A stretch of 48,279 nt of DNA from Nocardiopsis trehalosi NBRC 14201. GTDB taxonomy: Bacteria > Actinomycetota > Actinomycetes > Streptosporangiales > Streptosporangiaceae. The position numbers and the translations under genes are program-made. Each line of letters begins with the position of its first letter. Position 1 is the first letter of the stretch. Below are positions 40,043 through 48,279 of this stretch, in pieces. The DNA lies in contig NZ_BCRK01000024.1 in the NCBI RefSeq assembly GCF_001552555.1, positions 1 to 48,279 on the forward strand, given 5' to 3'. The notes below the pieces were generated by a model. It was not told the DNA's origin and searched no databases. It saw nothing but the letters and a program-made list of their open reading frames with translations.

Positions 40043-40110
40043 TCTTATTGAGCAGGGGACATATCAATGGGTCGGGGGTTTTGAGCAACTAGTGGTGGCT
40101 CGTGGGTGGT
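40043..40110 (-). promoter_or_regulatory. leader of CRISPR array 6
   Basis: TCTTATTGAGCAGGGGACATATC beside the repeat, then GGTTTTGAGCAACTAGTGG with GCAACT about 42 bases away, as in leaders 1, 2 and 5. The remaining 300 bases to 40418 hold no supported gene; an A+T-richer patch (CTTGACAAGG about 40331) could be the -35 region of the next gene. Confidence 0.65.
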
Positions 40111-40418
40111 CATGAGGGTAGCTGGTGAGGGCGTCTGAGTGGGCGGGTCTGCGTCAGCGGTACCGCGTGGCTGGCGAGGGGTGGGCGCAGGGCGCGCGGC
40201 GTGGTTCCCCCGTTCCGGGTCGGCCGGGCGCGGCTCCGGGGACCTGGGCCGGGCGGTGGACCGAGGGTCGGGCGGGTCCTCGGGCCGGGCGGTGGGCCGG
40301 GACCGGGCGAGGCCGGGCGGGACCCGGCGAGCTTGACAAGGCGGGGCGGGGTCGCGAATGCTCGCGGGTCACGTTCGGAACCCCCGTTCGGTCCCCCGCT
40401 CTCCCTCGGAGGCCCTCC

Positions 40419-41150
40419 GTGAACGACATCCTGCTGATCCTGACCGGTGGCGGCATCAGCCTGGTCAGCAGCGTCGCCGTCACCCTTCTCCTGGCGCGAC
40501 GGCTCCGCCGCGACGAGCTGCGCACCGCCACGCGGGAGTCGACGCGCCGGCTCACCGGACTGTTCATCGCCGAGCGTGACGCCCCCCACACCGGGGCGGG
40601 CCCGAGCCCGTCGCTGGCGGAGGCGGAGGTGATGGCGGTGGCGATCGCCGACCGCCGCACCCGCGACCGGATGCACGCCGTCATCCGCCTGCTGCGCGAG
40701 GTCGGCCTGCCGGAGCTGGAGGAGCTGAGCGGCACCCGCGCCACCCCCGCCCGCCGCCTGCTGTGCGACCACGCCCTGGAGGTCCTGGGCACCCACTTCC
40801 GGGGCGAGCGCCTGCCCGCTCTTCCGGCGCAGGTGCAGAAGATGCTCGACGTGGAGGACGAGGCGCTGAACATCCACGCCGGCGCCACCCCCCGGGCGGC
40901 GGTCGGCGCGGCCCCCGCCGAGGCGCCCGCCGCTGTGTCCGCCACCGCGCCCGCTGCGGCCCCGGCCGCGCCGCCGACCGCCCCGGCCGACGCCCCCGAT
41001 GACGCCCCCGCTCCGCGCGCGGCCTCCCGCCGCCGGGGCAAGGCGGCGGCGGGCGAGGCGACGCCGAAGGCGCGCGGCCGGTCGCGCAAGGCCGATCCGG
41101 AGGACGACGACGAGGAGAACGTCGACAGCACCTTCTGGAACGCGGACTGA
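40419..41150 (+). CDS. membrane-anchored protein with Ala/Pro-rich linker and basic/acidic tail
   Basis: The 243-aa protein has one N-terminal membrane helix (ILLILTGGGISLVSSVAVTLLLA) followed by RRLRRDELRTATRESTRRL, a helical domain to about residue 140, a disordered Ala/Pro stretch (about 150-200) and a tail of basic SRRRGKAAAG then acidic DPEDDDEENVDS. Function unknown. The GTG at 40419 has GGAGG 6 bases upstream. It is cytoplasmic-facing by the positive-inside rule. Confidence 0.75.
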   Translation: MNDILLILTGGGISLVSSVAVTLLLARRLRRDELRTATRESTRRLTGLFIAERDAPHTGAGPSPSLAEAEVMAVAIADRRTRDRMHAVIRLLREVGLPELEELSGTRATPARRLLCDHALEVLGTHFRGERLPALPAQVQKMLDVEDEALNIHAGATPRAAVGAAPAEAPAAVSATAPAAAPAAPPTAPADAPDDAPAPRAASRRRGKAAAGEATPKARGRSRKADPEDDDEENVDSTFWNAD

Positions 41151-41194
41151 TCGGTGCCGACCGCGTCGCACCGGCACTGCACCGCGGGCGTGGA

Positions 41195-41226
41195 ACCGCC
41201 GCGGTCGCGTGCGCGACCGCGGCGGT
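41195..41226. terminator. bidirectional hairpin terminator
   Basis: Perfect 15-bp stem ACCGCCGCGGTCGCG with a 2-base loop between the convergent membrane-protein and protease genes. Confidence 0.7.
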
Positions 41227-41273
41227 CAGGGGGGCGGGGCCGGTCCCGGCTCGGGGGACGGGCCGGGGCGGGC

Positions 41274-41340
41274 CCCGCTCTGGTCAGGCCCGCTCAGGTC
41301 ACCTGACCCGCTCCGGTCGGGCTAGGCCCGCTCGGGTCAG
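41274..41340. repeat. four tandem copies of CCCGCTCNGGTCA
   Basis: CCCGCTC-N-GGTC occurs four times with N = T, A, C and G in order and variable 2-8 base gaps; the last copy runs into the protease stop codon. It probably arose by slippage; part can pair as AGGTCACCT. Confidence 0.5.
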
Positions 41341-42464
41341 CCTCGGACCAGGGTGAGGCCCCACTGGCTGAGGATCGGGTTGACCGGCTGGTAGAAGGTG
41401 GTCCCGCCGGTGCGGCAGTTGCCGGAGCCGCCGGAGGTGACGCCCTGCGCCTGGCTGCCGGTCACCCAGGAGCCGCCGGAGTCGCCGGGCTCGGCGCAGA
41501 CGTTGGTCCGGGTGAGGCCGGAGACCGTGCCCTGCGGGTAGGTCACCGTCTGGTTCTTCGACTGGATGCTGCCGCAGTGCCAGCCGGTGGTGGAGCCGGA
41601 GCGGCAGATGGAGGAGCCGGTGGCGGCCTCGCTGGAGCCGGTGACGGTCACCCGCCCGCCGCTGTAGTTGTTGACGTAGGGGGTGGTGGTCCAGTTGGTG
41701 GTGTTGCCCACCCAGCCCATGTCGCGGCCGGGGAAGATCGACCCGCGGAAGGTGCCCCGGCCGTCGCTGCTGGTGGCGGTGGCGCCGACGCGGCCGCAGT
41801 GGCCGGCCGTCACGAAGCCGCCGGTGACGGCGAAGCCGATCGAGCAGCGGCCGCTGTTGTTGATGTAGTAGGCGTTGCCGCCGATGATCTGGGCGAAGGT
41901 CTGCGGCGCCTCTGCGCTCTCCTCGATCGTGACCGTGGCGGGGTCGACCCCGGCCTCGGCGATGAGGGCGTCGGCGGCGTCGGCCTGGCCCTTGTCGACG
42001 GTCACGACGACGGTGTCGTCGGCGAGGTCGACGTACCAGCCGTGGACGCCCTCGCCGTACTCGGGCGCGTGGTCGTTGAGGTCGGCGACGATGTCGTCCA
42101 GGGCGCCTTCGCCGTTCTCGACGACCCGGGCCTCGGCGCCGGCGTCCTCGACGGTCTCGACCGCGGCGGCGTCGGTGACCGAGACGGTGAGCTCACCGGT
42201 CTCGATGTCGAAGACCGCGCCGCCGAAGTCGGCGCCGAGGGCCTCTTCGAGCTCGGCCTCCAGCTCGCGGGCCTCGGTCTCCTGCTGGAGCAGCCGGGTG
42301 GCCTCGGCGGCGGTCAGCCCGAGGTCCTCCTGCATGGCCTGGAACTGCTCGGGGGAACTGACCGTCGGCGCGGGGTCCGCCGCGGCGGCGGTGGCGGCGG
42401 TCACGACCAGGCCGGAGCCCAGGACGATCGCGCCGAAGGTTCGGATGAGGGGGGATCTGCTCAC
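41337..42464 (-). CDS. secreted chymotrypsin-fold serine protease (S1E, Nocardiopsis alkaline protease-like)
   Basis: The 375-aa preproprotein has a signal peptide (VSRSPLIRTFGAIVLGSGLV...AAAA), an alpha-lytic-protease-type prodomain (about 30-185) and a mature part starting near IIGGNAYYINNSGRCSIGFA. Catalytic residues: His in VTAGHCG, Asp in GRDMGWVG, Ser in CAEPGDSGGSW. The region RSGSTTGWHCGSIQ and the end SGGSGNCRTGGTTFYQPVNP closely match Nocardiopsis proteases, the best genus clue in the window. GTG 42464 has AAGGAG 9 bases upstream. Confidence 0.95.
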   Translation of the reverse strand: MSRSPLIRTFGAIVLGSGLVVTAATAAAADPAPTVSSPEQFQAMQEDLGLTAAEATRLLQQETEARELEAELEEALGADFGGAVFDIETGELTVSVTDAAAVETVEDAGAEARVVENGEGALDDIVADLNDHAPEYGEGVHGWYVDLADDTVVVTVDKGQADAADALIAEAGVDPATVTIEESAEAPQTFAQIIGGNAYYINNSGRCSIGFAVTGGFVTAGHCGRVGATATSSDGRGTFRGSIFPGRDMGWVGNTTNWTTTPYVNNYSGGRVTVTGSSEAATGSSICRSGSTTGWHCGSIQSKNQTVTYPQGTVSGLTRTNVCAEPGDSGGSWVTGSQAQGVTSGGSGNCRTGGTTFYQPVNPILSQWGLTLVRG

Positions 42465-43081
42465 GTGCCTTACTCCTTGCGGGGGATGGAAACAAGGGAA
42501 CAGCAGTGGTGAAACGTGGTCGTCTATGTCGACCCCCGGCGGAGGACGGGCCTCTTGAGCCCGGTCCCGCCGGGATCCACCGAACCACCAGTGAACGCTT
42601 CGAAACAATAAGTGAAGATCACTCCCCGCGACAGACCCGGCACGCAATGAAAAAGCCGGACATGCGATGAAATCCCCGCCGGGCACCCGCCCGGGGGCGC
42701 GCACGGAGGCCCGTGCGCTAGCGGCTTTCACATCGCGATTCATCAAGGCGAAACCTTGACCCGATCTTTCGCGAATGCCGGTTGATCAGCGGCGATCTTG
42801 GCCGGATTCGGCCAATTTTCGCCGGGTCGGCGAGACCCGGAACCCGGACTCGCGCCCTGCGGCGCGACACTCGGGGGCGAATCCGCCCATCCCCCTCGAC
42901 ACGGTGTGCGCGCGGCCGCCGCGCGCGGTGCGGCGCCCCGGACGGCATCGAGCGGCCGACTCGGGGTCCGCGAACCCGGACACCAGGCCACATAGAAGCA
43001 CGGTGATCAGGACTCATGCATTTTCAGCCCCATATCGGAAAGACGGCCTCAGACCGGATTTCCGACCACAGGGGGGACACC
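42465..43081. other. intergenic region upstream of the protease and GlsB genes
   Basis: About 600 bases with lower GC than the genes. Visible: AGTGAAC (42590) and AGTGAAG (42611), the latter within AGTGAAGATCACT, near the expected protease promoter; and a hairpin TTGGCCG-GATT-CGGCCAA (42798-42815) followed by TTTTC. No gene is supported here. Confidence 0.45.
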
Positions 43082-43360
43082 ATGGAGGTCACCGGACTCA
43101 TCAGCGCACTCATCATCGGCCTGATCATCGGCGCGGTGGCGCGGCTCATCGTGCCGGGCAAGCAGGACCTGCCGATCTGGCTGACGCTGGTGGTGGGCGT
43201 GGTGGCGGCCCTCATCGGCACCGCCATCGCCCAGTTCGCCGGCTACGCCGAGACGCCGGGCATCGACTGGCTGGAGCTCATCACCCAGCTCGTCCTCGCC
43301 GTCATCGGGGTCTACCTGGTGGCGGGCCTGTGGGGCGGACGCAACCGCACGCGCGCCTAA
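43082..43360 (+). CDS. GlsB/YeaQ/YmgE family stress-response membrane protein
   Basis: The 92-aa protein has three membrane helices: LISALIIGLIIGAVARLIVPGKQ (with the family motif), LTLVVGVVAALIGTAIAQFAG and LITQLVLAVIGVYLVAGLWGG. Family members are small membrane proteins induced by envelope or acid stress (transglycosylase-associated protein family). GGGGGG lies 6 bases before the ATG at 43082. Confidence 0.88.
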   Translation: MEVTGLISALIIGLIIGAVARLIVPGKQDLPIWLTLVVGVVAALIGTAIAQFAGYAETPGIDWLELITQLVLAVIGVYLVAGLWGGRNRTRA

Positions 43361-43647
43361 GGGGCGACGGCCGCCGGCCGGGCGCGGGGAGGGGCCGCGC
43401 CCGGCCGGCCGCGTCTCCGGGCGGCCGACAGCACGGCCACATTCCGGTTGTTAGTGAGGGTGAATTCGGCCATCCCTATCGCACGGGGGCGGCGGCGATC
43501 TCGTAAGATCTGCTTACATCGCGGCGGATGCCTCCCTGCCCGCCGCTCCGCGACTCTCCGTGCCTCCGGGCGCCGCCGCGCGGAAGCGCCCGGTCGGCCG
43601 CCCGCCGGGACCGCCATTCCCGCCCTACTCGCCGAGAAGATGCCCCT

Positions 43648-44892
43648 ATGCCCGAAGACGCCGCCGCACCCCTCCCCGAGGACGCCGCGTCAGGCGCCGA
43701 GCCGTCCGAAACCGGGAAGCCGGCCGCCCCCCGCCGGCGCCGGTGGCGCCGCGTCCTGGTCTGGTCCTCCGCCGCCATGGCCGTGGCCCTGGTCGCCGGA
43801 GCCGGCACCGCCTACGCCTACTACCGTTCGCTGCGCGGCAACATGATCGAGCACGACCTCTCCTCAGCGCTGGACGAGGCCGACCGCCCGCCCAAGATCG
43901 GCGACGACGTCAACATCCTGTTCATCGGCTCCGACGGCCGCGAGGGCGGCAACTCCGACTACGGCGGCCGCGACTTCGTGGGCGAGCGCTCCGACTCCCT
44001 GATGCTCGCGCACATCTCCCCCGACGCGACGGTCGACGTCGTCAACTTCCCGCGCGACTCCCTGGTCGACCTCCCCGAGTGCGACCCCTACGGCGAGACC
44101 GAGGGCACCGCCGCCTACTACGGCATGATCAACTCGGCGCTGTTCCACGGCGGCCCGCCGTGCGTCGTCAAGACGATCGAGTCGCTGACCGGCATCCGCA
44201 TCGACCACTTCGCGCACCTGAGCTTCGTGGGCTTCCGCGACATGGTCGACGCCATCGGCGGCGTCGACATGTGCATCCCCGAGCCCATGGAGGACGAGCG
44301 CGCCCAGCTCGACCTCGACGCCGGGCAGCAGCGGCTCGACGGCGAGGAGGCGCTCTCCTTCGTCCGCGCCCGCTACGAGATCGGCGACGGCGGCGACATC
44401 GGCCGCATCGACCGCCAGCAGATGTTCCTCGGCGCGCTCGCCGACCAGGTCACCAGCAGCGACGTGCTCACCAGCCCGTCGAAGACCTCGGGCCTGCTGC
44501 AGGCGGTGTCCCGGCACACCGCGACCGACGGCGACCTCACGCTGAGCCGGATGATCTCGATCGGCGCCACCCTGGCCGAGGTCGAACTCACCGACATCGC
44601 CTTCTACACCGTGCCGTGGGCGCAGGCCCCGTTCGACCCCAACCGGGTGGTGTGGGACGAGGCGCGCGCCGCCGAGCTGTTCGCGGCGATCGCCGAGGAC
44701 CGCCCGGTCGACGACCGGATGCTGGAGAGCGGCGACACCCCGTCCGGCGAGCCGTCCCCCGAGGCCGACGAGGCCCGGGCGCCCGCGGCCCAGCCGTCCG
44801 AGGCGGCCGTCGAGGACGGCGCCATCGAGGGCCGCGACGCCACGTCGAACCCGTGCGCGAACGGCCTCGGCGAGGGCACCGAGGAAAAGTAG
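43648..44892 (+). CDS. LytR-CpsA-Psr (LCP) family protein
   Basis: The 414-aa protein has a cytoplasmic tail, one membrane helix (VLVWSSAAMAVALVAGAGTAYAYY, about 37-60) and an LCP domain: VNILFIGSDGREG, DSLMLAHISPDATVDVVNFPRDSLVDL with the conserved Arg, GYxMINSA-like YYGMINSALFHGG, and FVRARYEIGDGGDIGRIDRQQ. LCP enzymes attach teichoic-type or arabinogalactan polymers to peptidoglycan. The C-terminal 70 residues are disordered and acidic, ending with one Cys (SNPCANG). The SD is weak (GAGAAG). A hairpin follows. Confidence 0.92.
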   Translation: MPEDAAAPLPEDAASGAEPSETGKPAAPRRRRWRRVLVWSSAAMAVALVAGAGTAYAYYRSLRGNMIEHDLSSALDEADRPPKIGDDVNILFIGSDGREGGNSDYGGRDFVGERSDSLMLAHISPDATVDVVNFPRDSLVDLPECDPYGETEGTAAYYGMINSALFHGGPPCVVKTIESLTGIRIDHFAHLSFVGFRDMVDAIGGVDMCIPEPMEDERAQLDLDAGQQRLDGEEALSFVRARYEIGDGGDIGRIDRQQMFLGALADQVTSSDVLTSPSKTSGLLQAVSRHTATDGDLTLSRMISIGATLAEVELTDIAFYTVPWAQAPFDPNRVVWDEARAAELFAAIAEDRPVDDRMLESGDTPSGEPSPEADEARAPAAQPSEAAVEDGAIEGRDATSNPCANGLGEGTEEK

Positions 44893-44898
44893 CAGGCC

Positions 44899-44926
44899 GG
44901 GCCGCCCCGTTCCGGCGGGGCGGCCC
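44899..44926 (+). terminator. hairpin terminator of the LCP gene
   Basis: Stem GGGCCGCCCCG / CGGGGCGGCCC with a 6-base loop, 6 bases after the stop. Beyond it lie three CCGGCCCTTT repeats (about 44947-44970) and, at 45028-45039, the perfect palindrome AATCGGCCGATT upstream of the next gene; no gene is supported between 44927 and 45198. Confidence 0.65.
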
Positions 44927-45198
44927 CGCCGCCGGCCGGCCGTTCCCGGCCCTTTCCGGCCCTTTCCGGCCCGGCGCGGGTGTCCGAGGCCGGACGGTTA
45001 CAGCATGGTGATCGGGTTTTTCCCGAAAATCGGCCGATTCGGCGAACCATATCCCCCCTTCCACGCGTCACAATGATGCGGGCGAACCGCTTTCCGGTTG
45101 CATCACGCGCCACACCGTCTCTCCACACGGCCCGGCGCGTTCGACGCCGGCTCCGGAAACCGCGCGCCCTGGCAACCGATGACCTGGAGGTCCCCCTC

Positions 45199-46482
45199 GT
45201 GACACCCCGCTCCCCCTTGCGTTGGTCCCGCCACCCCGGTGTGCTGTGCGCCGCCGCCCTCGTGTTCGCCGCGACGGCGTGCAGCAGCGGCGAGGGCGAC
45301 CTGGCCGGTGAGGACGCCGGCTCCGCGGAGGAGGCCAGTGTCTCCATCACCCCCGAGGACGGCGCCGGCGAGATCCGCCCGAACCAGCCCGTCACCGTGA
45401 CCGCCGAGAACGGCACGATCACCGACGTCACCGTGGAGCAGACGGGCGGCGACGGCGAGGCGCTGGCGATGAGCGGCACCCTGAACAAGGACGAGACCGA
45501 GTGGACCAGCGACTGGACGCTGGTGCCGGGCGCCGACGTCACGGTCACCGCCGTCGCCGAGAACGCCGCCGGTGAGGGCACCGAGGTCGTCAGCCAGTTC
45601 ACCACCACGCCGTCGACCGAGGGGCAGCGGCTGGAGGTCAAGACCGACACCGCCGCGTACCAGATGATGACCGACGGCCCCGTGGGCGTGGGCATGCCGA
45701 TCGTGGTCGACTTCGACATGCCCGTGGAGAACAAGGCCCAGGTCGAGGCGGCCATGGAGGTCCGTGCCGAGAAGCCGGCCGAGGGCGCGTGGAACTGGTT
45801 CGGCGAGAAGCAGGCGGTGTTCCGGCCCGCCGAGTACTGGGAGCCGAACCAGAAGGTCACCGTCGACCTGCACCTGGCGGGCGTCGAGGCGTCCGAGGGG
45901 GTCTTCGGCATCGAGGACCACAGCTTCGAGCTGGAGATCGGCCGCTCCCAGATCACCGACATCGACGAGGACGAGCACCACATGGTGGTCGAGCGCGACG
46001 GTGAGACGGTGAAGGAGTTCCCGGTCAGCCTGGGCATGGCCACCACCCGCGCCTACACCACCACCAGCGGCATCCACGTGACCATGGGCAAGTTCACGAA
46101 CTTCCGGATGAGCAACGACACGATGGGCGTCCCCAAGGACTCGCCCGAGTGGTACGAGGAGTACGTGGCGCACGCCGTGCAGATCTCCAACTCCGGCGAG
46201 TTCCTGCACACCGCCGACTGGAACTACCAGCTCGGCGAGGCCAACACCAGCCACGGCTGCGTGAACATGAGCGTGGGCGACGCACAGTGGTTCTACGACA
46301 ACAGCATCCCCGGTGACCCCGTGATCATCACCGGCACCGACCGGGAGCTGGAGGTCGACAACGGGTTCGGCTACTGGCAGCGCCCCTGGGACGAGTGGGT
46401 GGCCGAGAGCGCCACGGGCGAGGCCGACGACCTGGGCCAGGCCGGCACCCCGGGTTCGCCGCACATGGCCGAGGAGGACTAG
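45199..46482 (+). CDS. L,D-transpeptidase lipoprotein with Ig-like domains (LdtMt2-like)
   Basis: The 427-aa protein has a signal and lipobox (VFAATACSSGEG, Cys about residue 29), two Ig-like beta domains (about 45-150 and 150-265: VTVTAENGTITDVTVEQTGG, MPIVVDFDMPVENKAQVEAAM) and a YkuD catalytic domain (about 270-395) with HTADWNYQLGEANTSHGCVNMS (His, Ser-His-Gly-Cys). This is the mycobacterial LdtMt2-type architecture that makes 3-3 cross-links. The end WQRPWDEW is the usual C-terminal cap. GTG 45199 has GGAGG 8 bases upstream. Second Ldt of the window. Confidence 0.93.
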   Translation: MTPRSPLRWSRHPGVLCAAALVFAATACSSGEGDLAGEDAGSAEEASVSITPEDGAGEIRPNQPVTVTAENGTITDVTVEQTGGDGEALAMSGTLNKDETEWTSDWTLVPGADVTVTAVAENAAGEGTEVVSQFTTTPSTEGQRLEVKTDTAAYQMMTDGPVGVGMPIVVDFDMPVENKAQVEAAMEVRAEKPAEGAWNWFGEKQAVFRPAEYWEPNQKVTVDLHLAGVEASEGVFGIEDHSFELEIGRSQITDIDEDEHHMVVERDGETVKEFPVSLGMATTRAYTTTSGIHVTMGKFTNFRMSNDTMGVPKDSPEWYEEYVAHAVQISNSGEFLHTADWNYQLGEANTSHGCVNMSVGDAQWFYDNSIPGDPVIITGTDRELEVDNGFGYWQRPWDEWVAESATGEADDLGQAGTPGSPHMAEED

Positions 46483-46496
46483 CCCCCTCGGTTACG

Positions 46497-46540
46497 CGCG
46501 AAGGGCGCCGCTCCCCGTTCGGGGGGCGGCGCCCTTCGCG
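46497..46540 (+). terminator. long hairpin terminator after the L,D-transpeptidase
   Basis: CGCGAAGGGCGCCGC pairs with GCGGCGCCCTTCGCG; inner TCCCC/GGGGG extends the stem to about 19 bp with a short loop. Confidence 0.75.
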
Positions 46541-46582
46541 TTGCAGCGGCCCCGGTCGGCGGGACCGTCCCTGGAGTGCGTC

Positions 46583-46724
46583 CCCGGGAACCCCCACAGT
46601 TCCCAGGGCACCCGGCGTCAGGGCCGGTCTCCCGCCGTCCCGGGGCCGCACCTCCCATCGTGATGGGAGGCCGCCCCCGAGCGGTGGACCCGCGTCCGGG
46701 CGGTGGCCCGGGAACCCCCACAGT
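46583..46724. repeat. direct repeat CCCGGGAACCCCCACAGT and central hairpin
   Basis: The 18-mer occurs at 46583-46600 and 46707-46724. The first copy forms GGGAAC-N7-GTTCCC. Between them CCTCCCATC-GT-GATGGGAGG (46651-46670) is a perfect stem. The whole 46541-46821 stretch lacks a supported gene and lies between two convergent genes. Confidence 0.5.
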
Positions 46725-46821
46725 CCCCAGGCCCCGCTCTCATCCGGAGGGGTCGGCCGTCCGCTCGGGGCCGAGGTGCGCCCGCCGGGGACGGCGGAGG
46801 CGGGCGCACGGTCCGGGGGTG

Positions 46822-47658
46822 CTACACCGGCAGCCCGACGCCGCCGATGGCGTCGGTGACGCCGCGCACCCCGACACTATTGTCGACCGCACCGGTGACG
46901 CCGTCGACGACGTCCTGCGGGCCGACCTGGTTCAGGTCGTCGAGCGAGGGGCCCTGGTCGGAGGCGAGCCCGGAGGTGACGCCGTCGACGCCCTCGCGCA
47001 GTCCGGCGGTGGCCGGGTCGGCGCCGACCAGCGGCAGCTCGGCGTTCTCCAGTCCGCTGATGGAGAGCGGGGAGCGCGGTTCGTGGGCGTCGATGCCCTC
47101 GGCCACCGCCCGCGGCAGGGTGTCGACGGCGTCCTCGGTCGCCGCGGTGGTGCGCGGCAGCAGGGTGCCGGTGACGCCCTCGCCGACGGCGCGGGTGGCG
47201 ACGGTGGCGGCACCCGTGGTGGCACTGGTCGCCACGGGGAGCTGCGACGGCTTCGGCAGCGGCAGCGGGGCGCTCTCCAGGAGCCCGGTGGCGGTGCCCG
47301 CCAGGTCGGCGGGGGCCGACTGGTGCTCGACCCCGGTGCTCAGTCCGACCGAGCGCTCGACCAGGTCGACGGTGCTGTCGGCGACGGTGAGGTAGTCGTG
47401 CACCTCGGGGCCGACACCGGACATGTCACCGAGCGGACCGGACACGTTGGCGGTCCGCGGGGCGGGCACCGTGGTGGCGAGGTCGGGCACGCGCGGGTTC
47501 TCGATCAGCTCCGTGACCGGACCGACGGGCAGGGCGTCGGTGACGCCCAGCGGGGAGAGCGCATCGGCCGATGCGATGCCCGCGCCGAAGGCGACGAAGC
47601 CCGCGGCGCCCGCGGCCACCAGAACGGCCTTGGTGGAGGTCCGTGCGAACTGGAACAT
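46822..47658 (-). CDS. secreted protein of unknown function, 278 aa
   Basis: The protein has a signal peptide (MFQFARTSTKAVLVAAGAAGFVAFGAGIASADA) like those of chaplins and other actinomycete surface proteins. The mature part has no cysteine and repeats helical segments of a Val/Thr/Asp/Gly-rich kind (GEGVTGTLLPRTTAATEDAVDTLP, DVVDGVTGAVDNSVGVRGV), without a recognised domain. An AAGGACG site precedes the ATG at 47658. Function unknown; surface-associated is likely. Confidence 0.75.
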   Translation of the reverse strand: MFQFARTSTKAVLVAAGAAGFVAFGAGIASADALSPLGVTDALPVGPVTELIENPRVPDLATTVPAPRTANVSGPLGDMSGVGPEVHDYLTVADSTVDLVERSVGLSTGVEHQSAPADLAGTATGLLESAPLPLPKPSQLPVATSATTGAATVATRAVGEGVTGTLLPRTTAATEDAVDTLPRAVAEGIDAHEPRSPLSISGLENAELPLVGADPATAGLREGVDGVTSGLASDQGPSLDDLNQVGPQDVVDGVTGAVDNSVGVRGVTDAIGGVGLPV

Positions 47659-47999
47659 GGTGAAACGTCCTTCTGGATCGTGTTCGATGTCAGGTCGGTA
47701 CGGGGATGGGCGGCTGGCGCCGCCCGGCGCGCGCGCCCTGGCCGGGGGCCCGCGCGTTCGTGGGTGGTGGTGGGTGTCGCTCCCCGGTGTCCGGCCGCCG
47801 CGCGTGGCGGGCGCGGTCGGCGGGTGCCGGGGTCATCCGGAGGATCTGGCGGACCGCCGGCTGACGTGAACGCCGCGGGGTGCGGGTGCGGCTCTCACGT
47901 CAACCCCCAGGGGTCGTCCGCTGGGTGGGGCTGCCGCCGGTGGGGACGGCGCGCGCGGCGGCCGACCGGAAGGCCGGGCGCCGGGGTCCGTCCGGGGCC
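47659..47999. other. intergenic region, no supported gene
   Basis: Between two leftward secreted-protein genes. GC-rich with several GGCGGGCGCGGTCGGCGGGT-like runs; the direct repeat CGTGAACGCCGCGG/CTCACGTCAACCCC at 47865-47905 is the only visible structure. It should contain the promoter of the 47658 gene. Confidence 0.4.
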
Positions 48000-48279
48000 C
48001 TAGTCGGGTGAGAAGTGCGGCTCGTCGACCGGACTCTGCGGCGCCGGGGCGGACGCGTGCCCGCCCGAGGGGGCCGGGCCCGCTGCGGGGGCCGGGGCGA
48101 AGCCTGCGGGCAGGTAGCCCGCGAGGAGGACGGGGGCGCCGCCGGTGGGCGAGGCGGCCGAGCCGACCGCGAGGCGCGGGGCGGGTTCGGCGGGGGTGTC
48201 GGCGGGCGCGGGGGCGCGGTCGGCCTCGGTGCCGGGGCCGTCCTGCGCGGCCGCCGGCGCGTCCTCGGCCGCGAAGGCA
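48000..48279 (-). CDS. secreted Ala/Pro-rich protein, N-terminus cut by window end
   Basis: A leftward frame from the window edge to TAG at 48000-48002 gives 92 residues. It opens with AFAAEDAPAAAQDG, which looks like the end of a signal peptide (cleavage AFA/AED), followed by Ala/Pro/Gly-rich sequence with one hydrophobic patch APVLLAGYLPAGFAPAP and the end SPVDEPHFSPD. Composition resembles the small secreted peptides at 15081 and 15423. The start lies outside the window. Confidence 0.6.
   Translation of the reverse strand, partial: AFAAEDAPAAAQDGPGTEADRAPAPADTPAEPAPRLAVGSAASPTGGAPVLLAGYLPAGFAPAPAAGPAPSGGHASAPAPQSPVDEPHFSPD

Overview
The window is about 48 kb of very GC-rich DNA with GTG and TTG starts, extreme third-position GC, many short secreted and membrane proteins, and actinomycete-specific modules (a WhiJ/AbaA-type anti-sigma + XRE + DUF397 cluster, LCP protein, L,D-transpeptidase lipoproteins). 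The secreted S1 protease at 41337-42464 closely resembles the alkaline proteases of Nocardiopsis, so I read this as a chromosome segment of a Nocardiopsis-like filamentous actinomycete. No rRNA, tRNA, transposase, integrase or cas gene was recognised.

Layout. 0-9.5 kb: small secreted peptide, DUF4097 protein, a divergent HxlR/NAD(P)-dependent reductase pair, a penicillin-binding-type serine hydrolase, a two-gene operon headed by a MerR regulator fused to a sliding-clamp-like domain, an alpha/beta hydrolase, an MFS symporter and a winged-helix/membrane-protein operon. 9.9-13.8 kb: a tightly coupled operon of unknown purpose (76-aa peptide, 244-aa unknown protein, DUF6895-like protein, serine hydrolase) followed by a metallo-beta-lactamase-fold hydrolase. 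13.9-21.9 kb: membrane protein, TspO, two paralogous small secreted peptides, an L,D-transpeptidase, an OmpR-type two-component system with an unusually large sensor domain, and the WhiJ/AbaA-like module.

22-40 kb is the most unusual part: six type I-E-like CRISPR loci (17, 8, 18, 11, 1 and 10 repeats), all in the same orientation with leaders on the right (transcribed leftward), are interleaved with ordinary metabolic and regulatory genes and have no cas genes among them. Two AraC-VOC gene pairs are paralogous, and each pair is followed by another gene and then by a CRISPR array with a near-identical leader of about 180 bp, which suggests an old tandem duplication. A 16-bp motif lies exactly 20 bp upstream of the -10 box at three promoters here (both VOC genes and a DUF1801 gene), so the short AraC proteins probably control a local regulon. 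Between the arrays lie a UvrA2-type ATPase, a third VOC protein, a TetR/carboxylesterase pair with a 27-bp operator, a YqeY-domain protein, a DUF488 protein, a secreted PAF-acetylhydrolase-like protein and a PPOX-family flavoprotein.

40-48.3 kb: envelope and secretion genes (anchored membrane protein, S1 protease, GlsB/YeaQ protein, LCP ligase, second L,D-transpeptidase, two secreted Ala/Pro-rich proteins, the last cut by the window end). Strong GC hairpins mark many gene ends.
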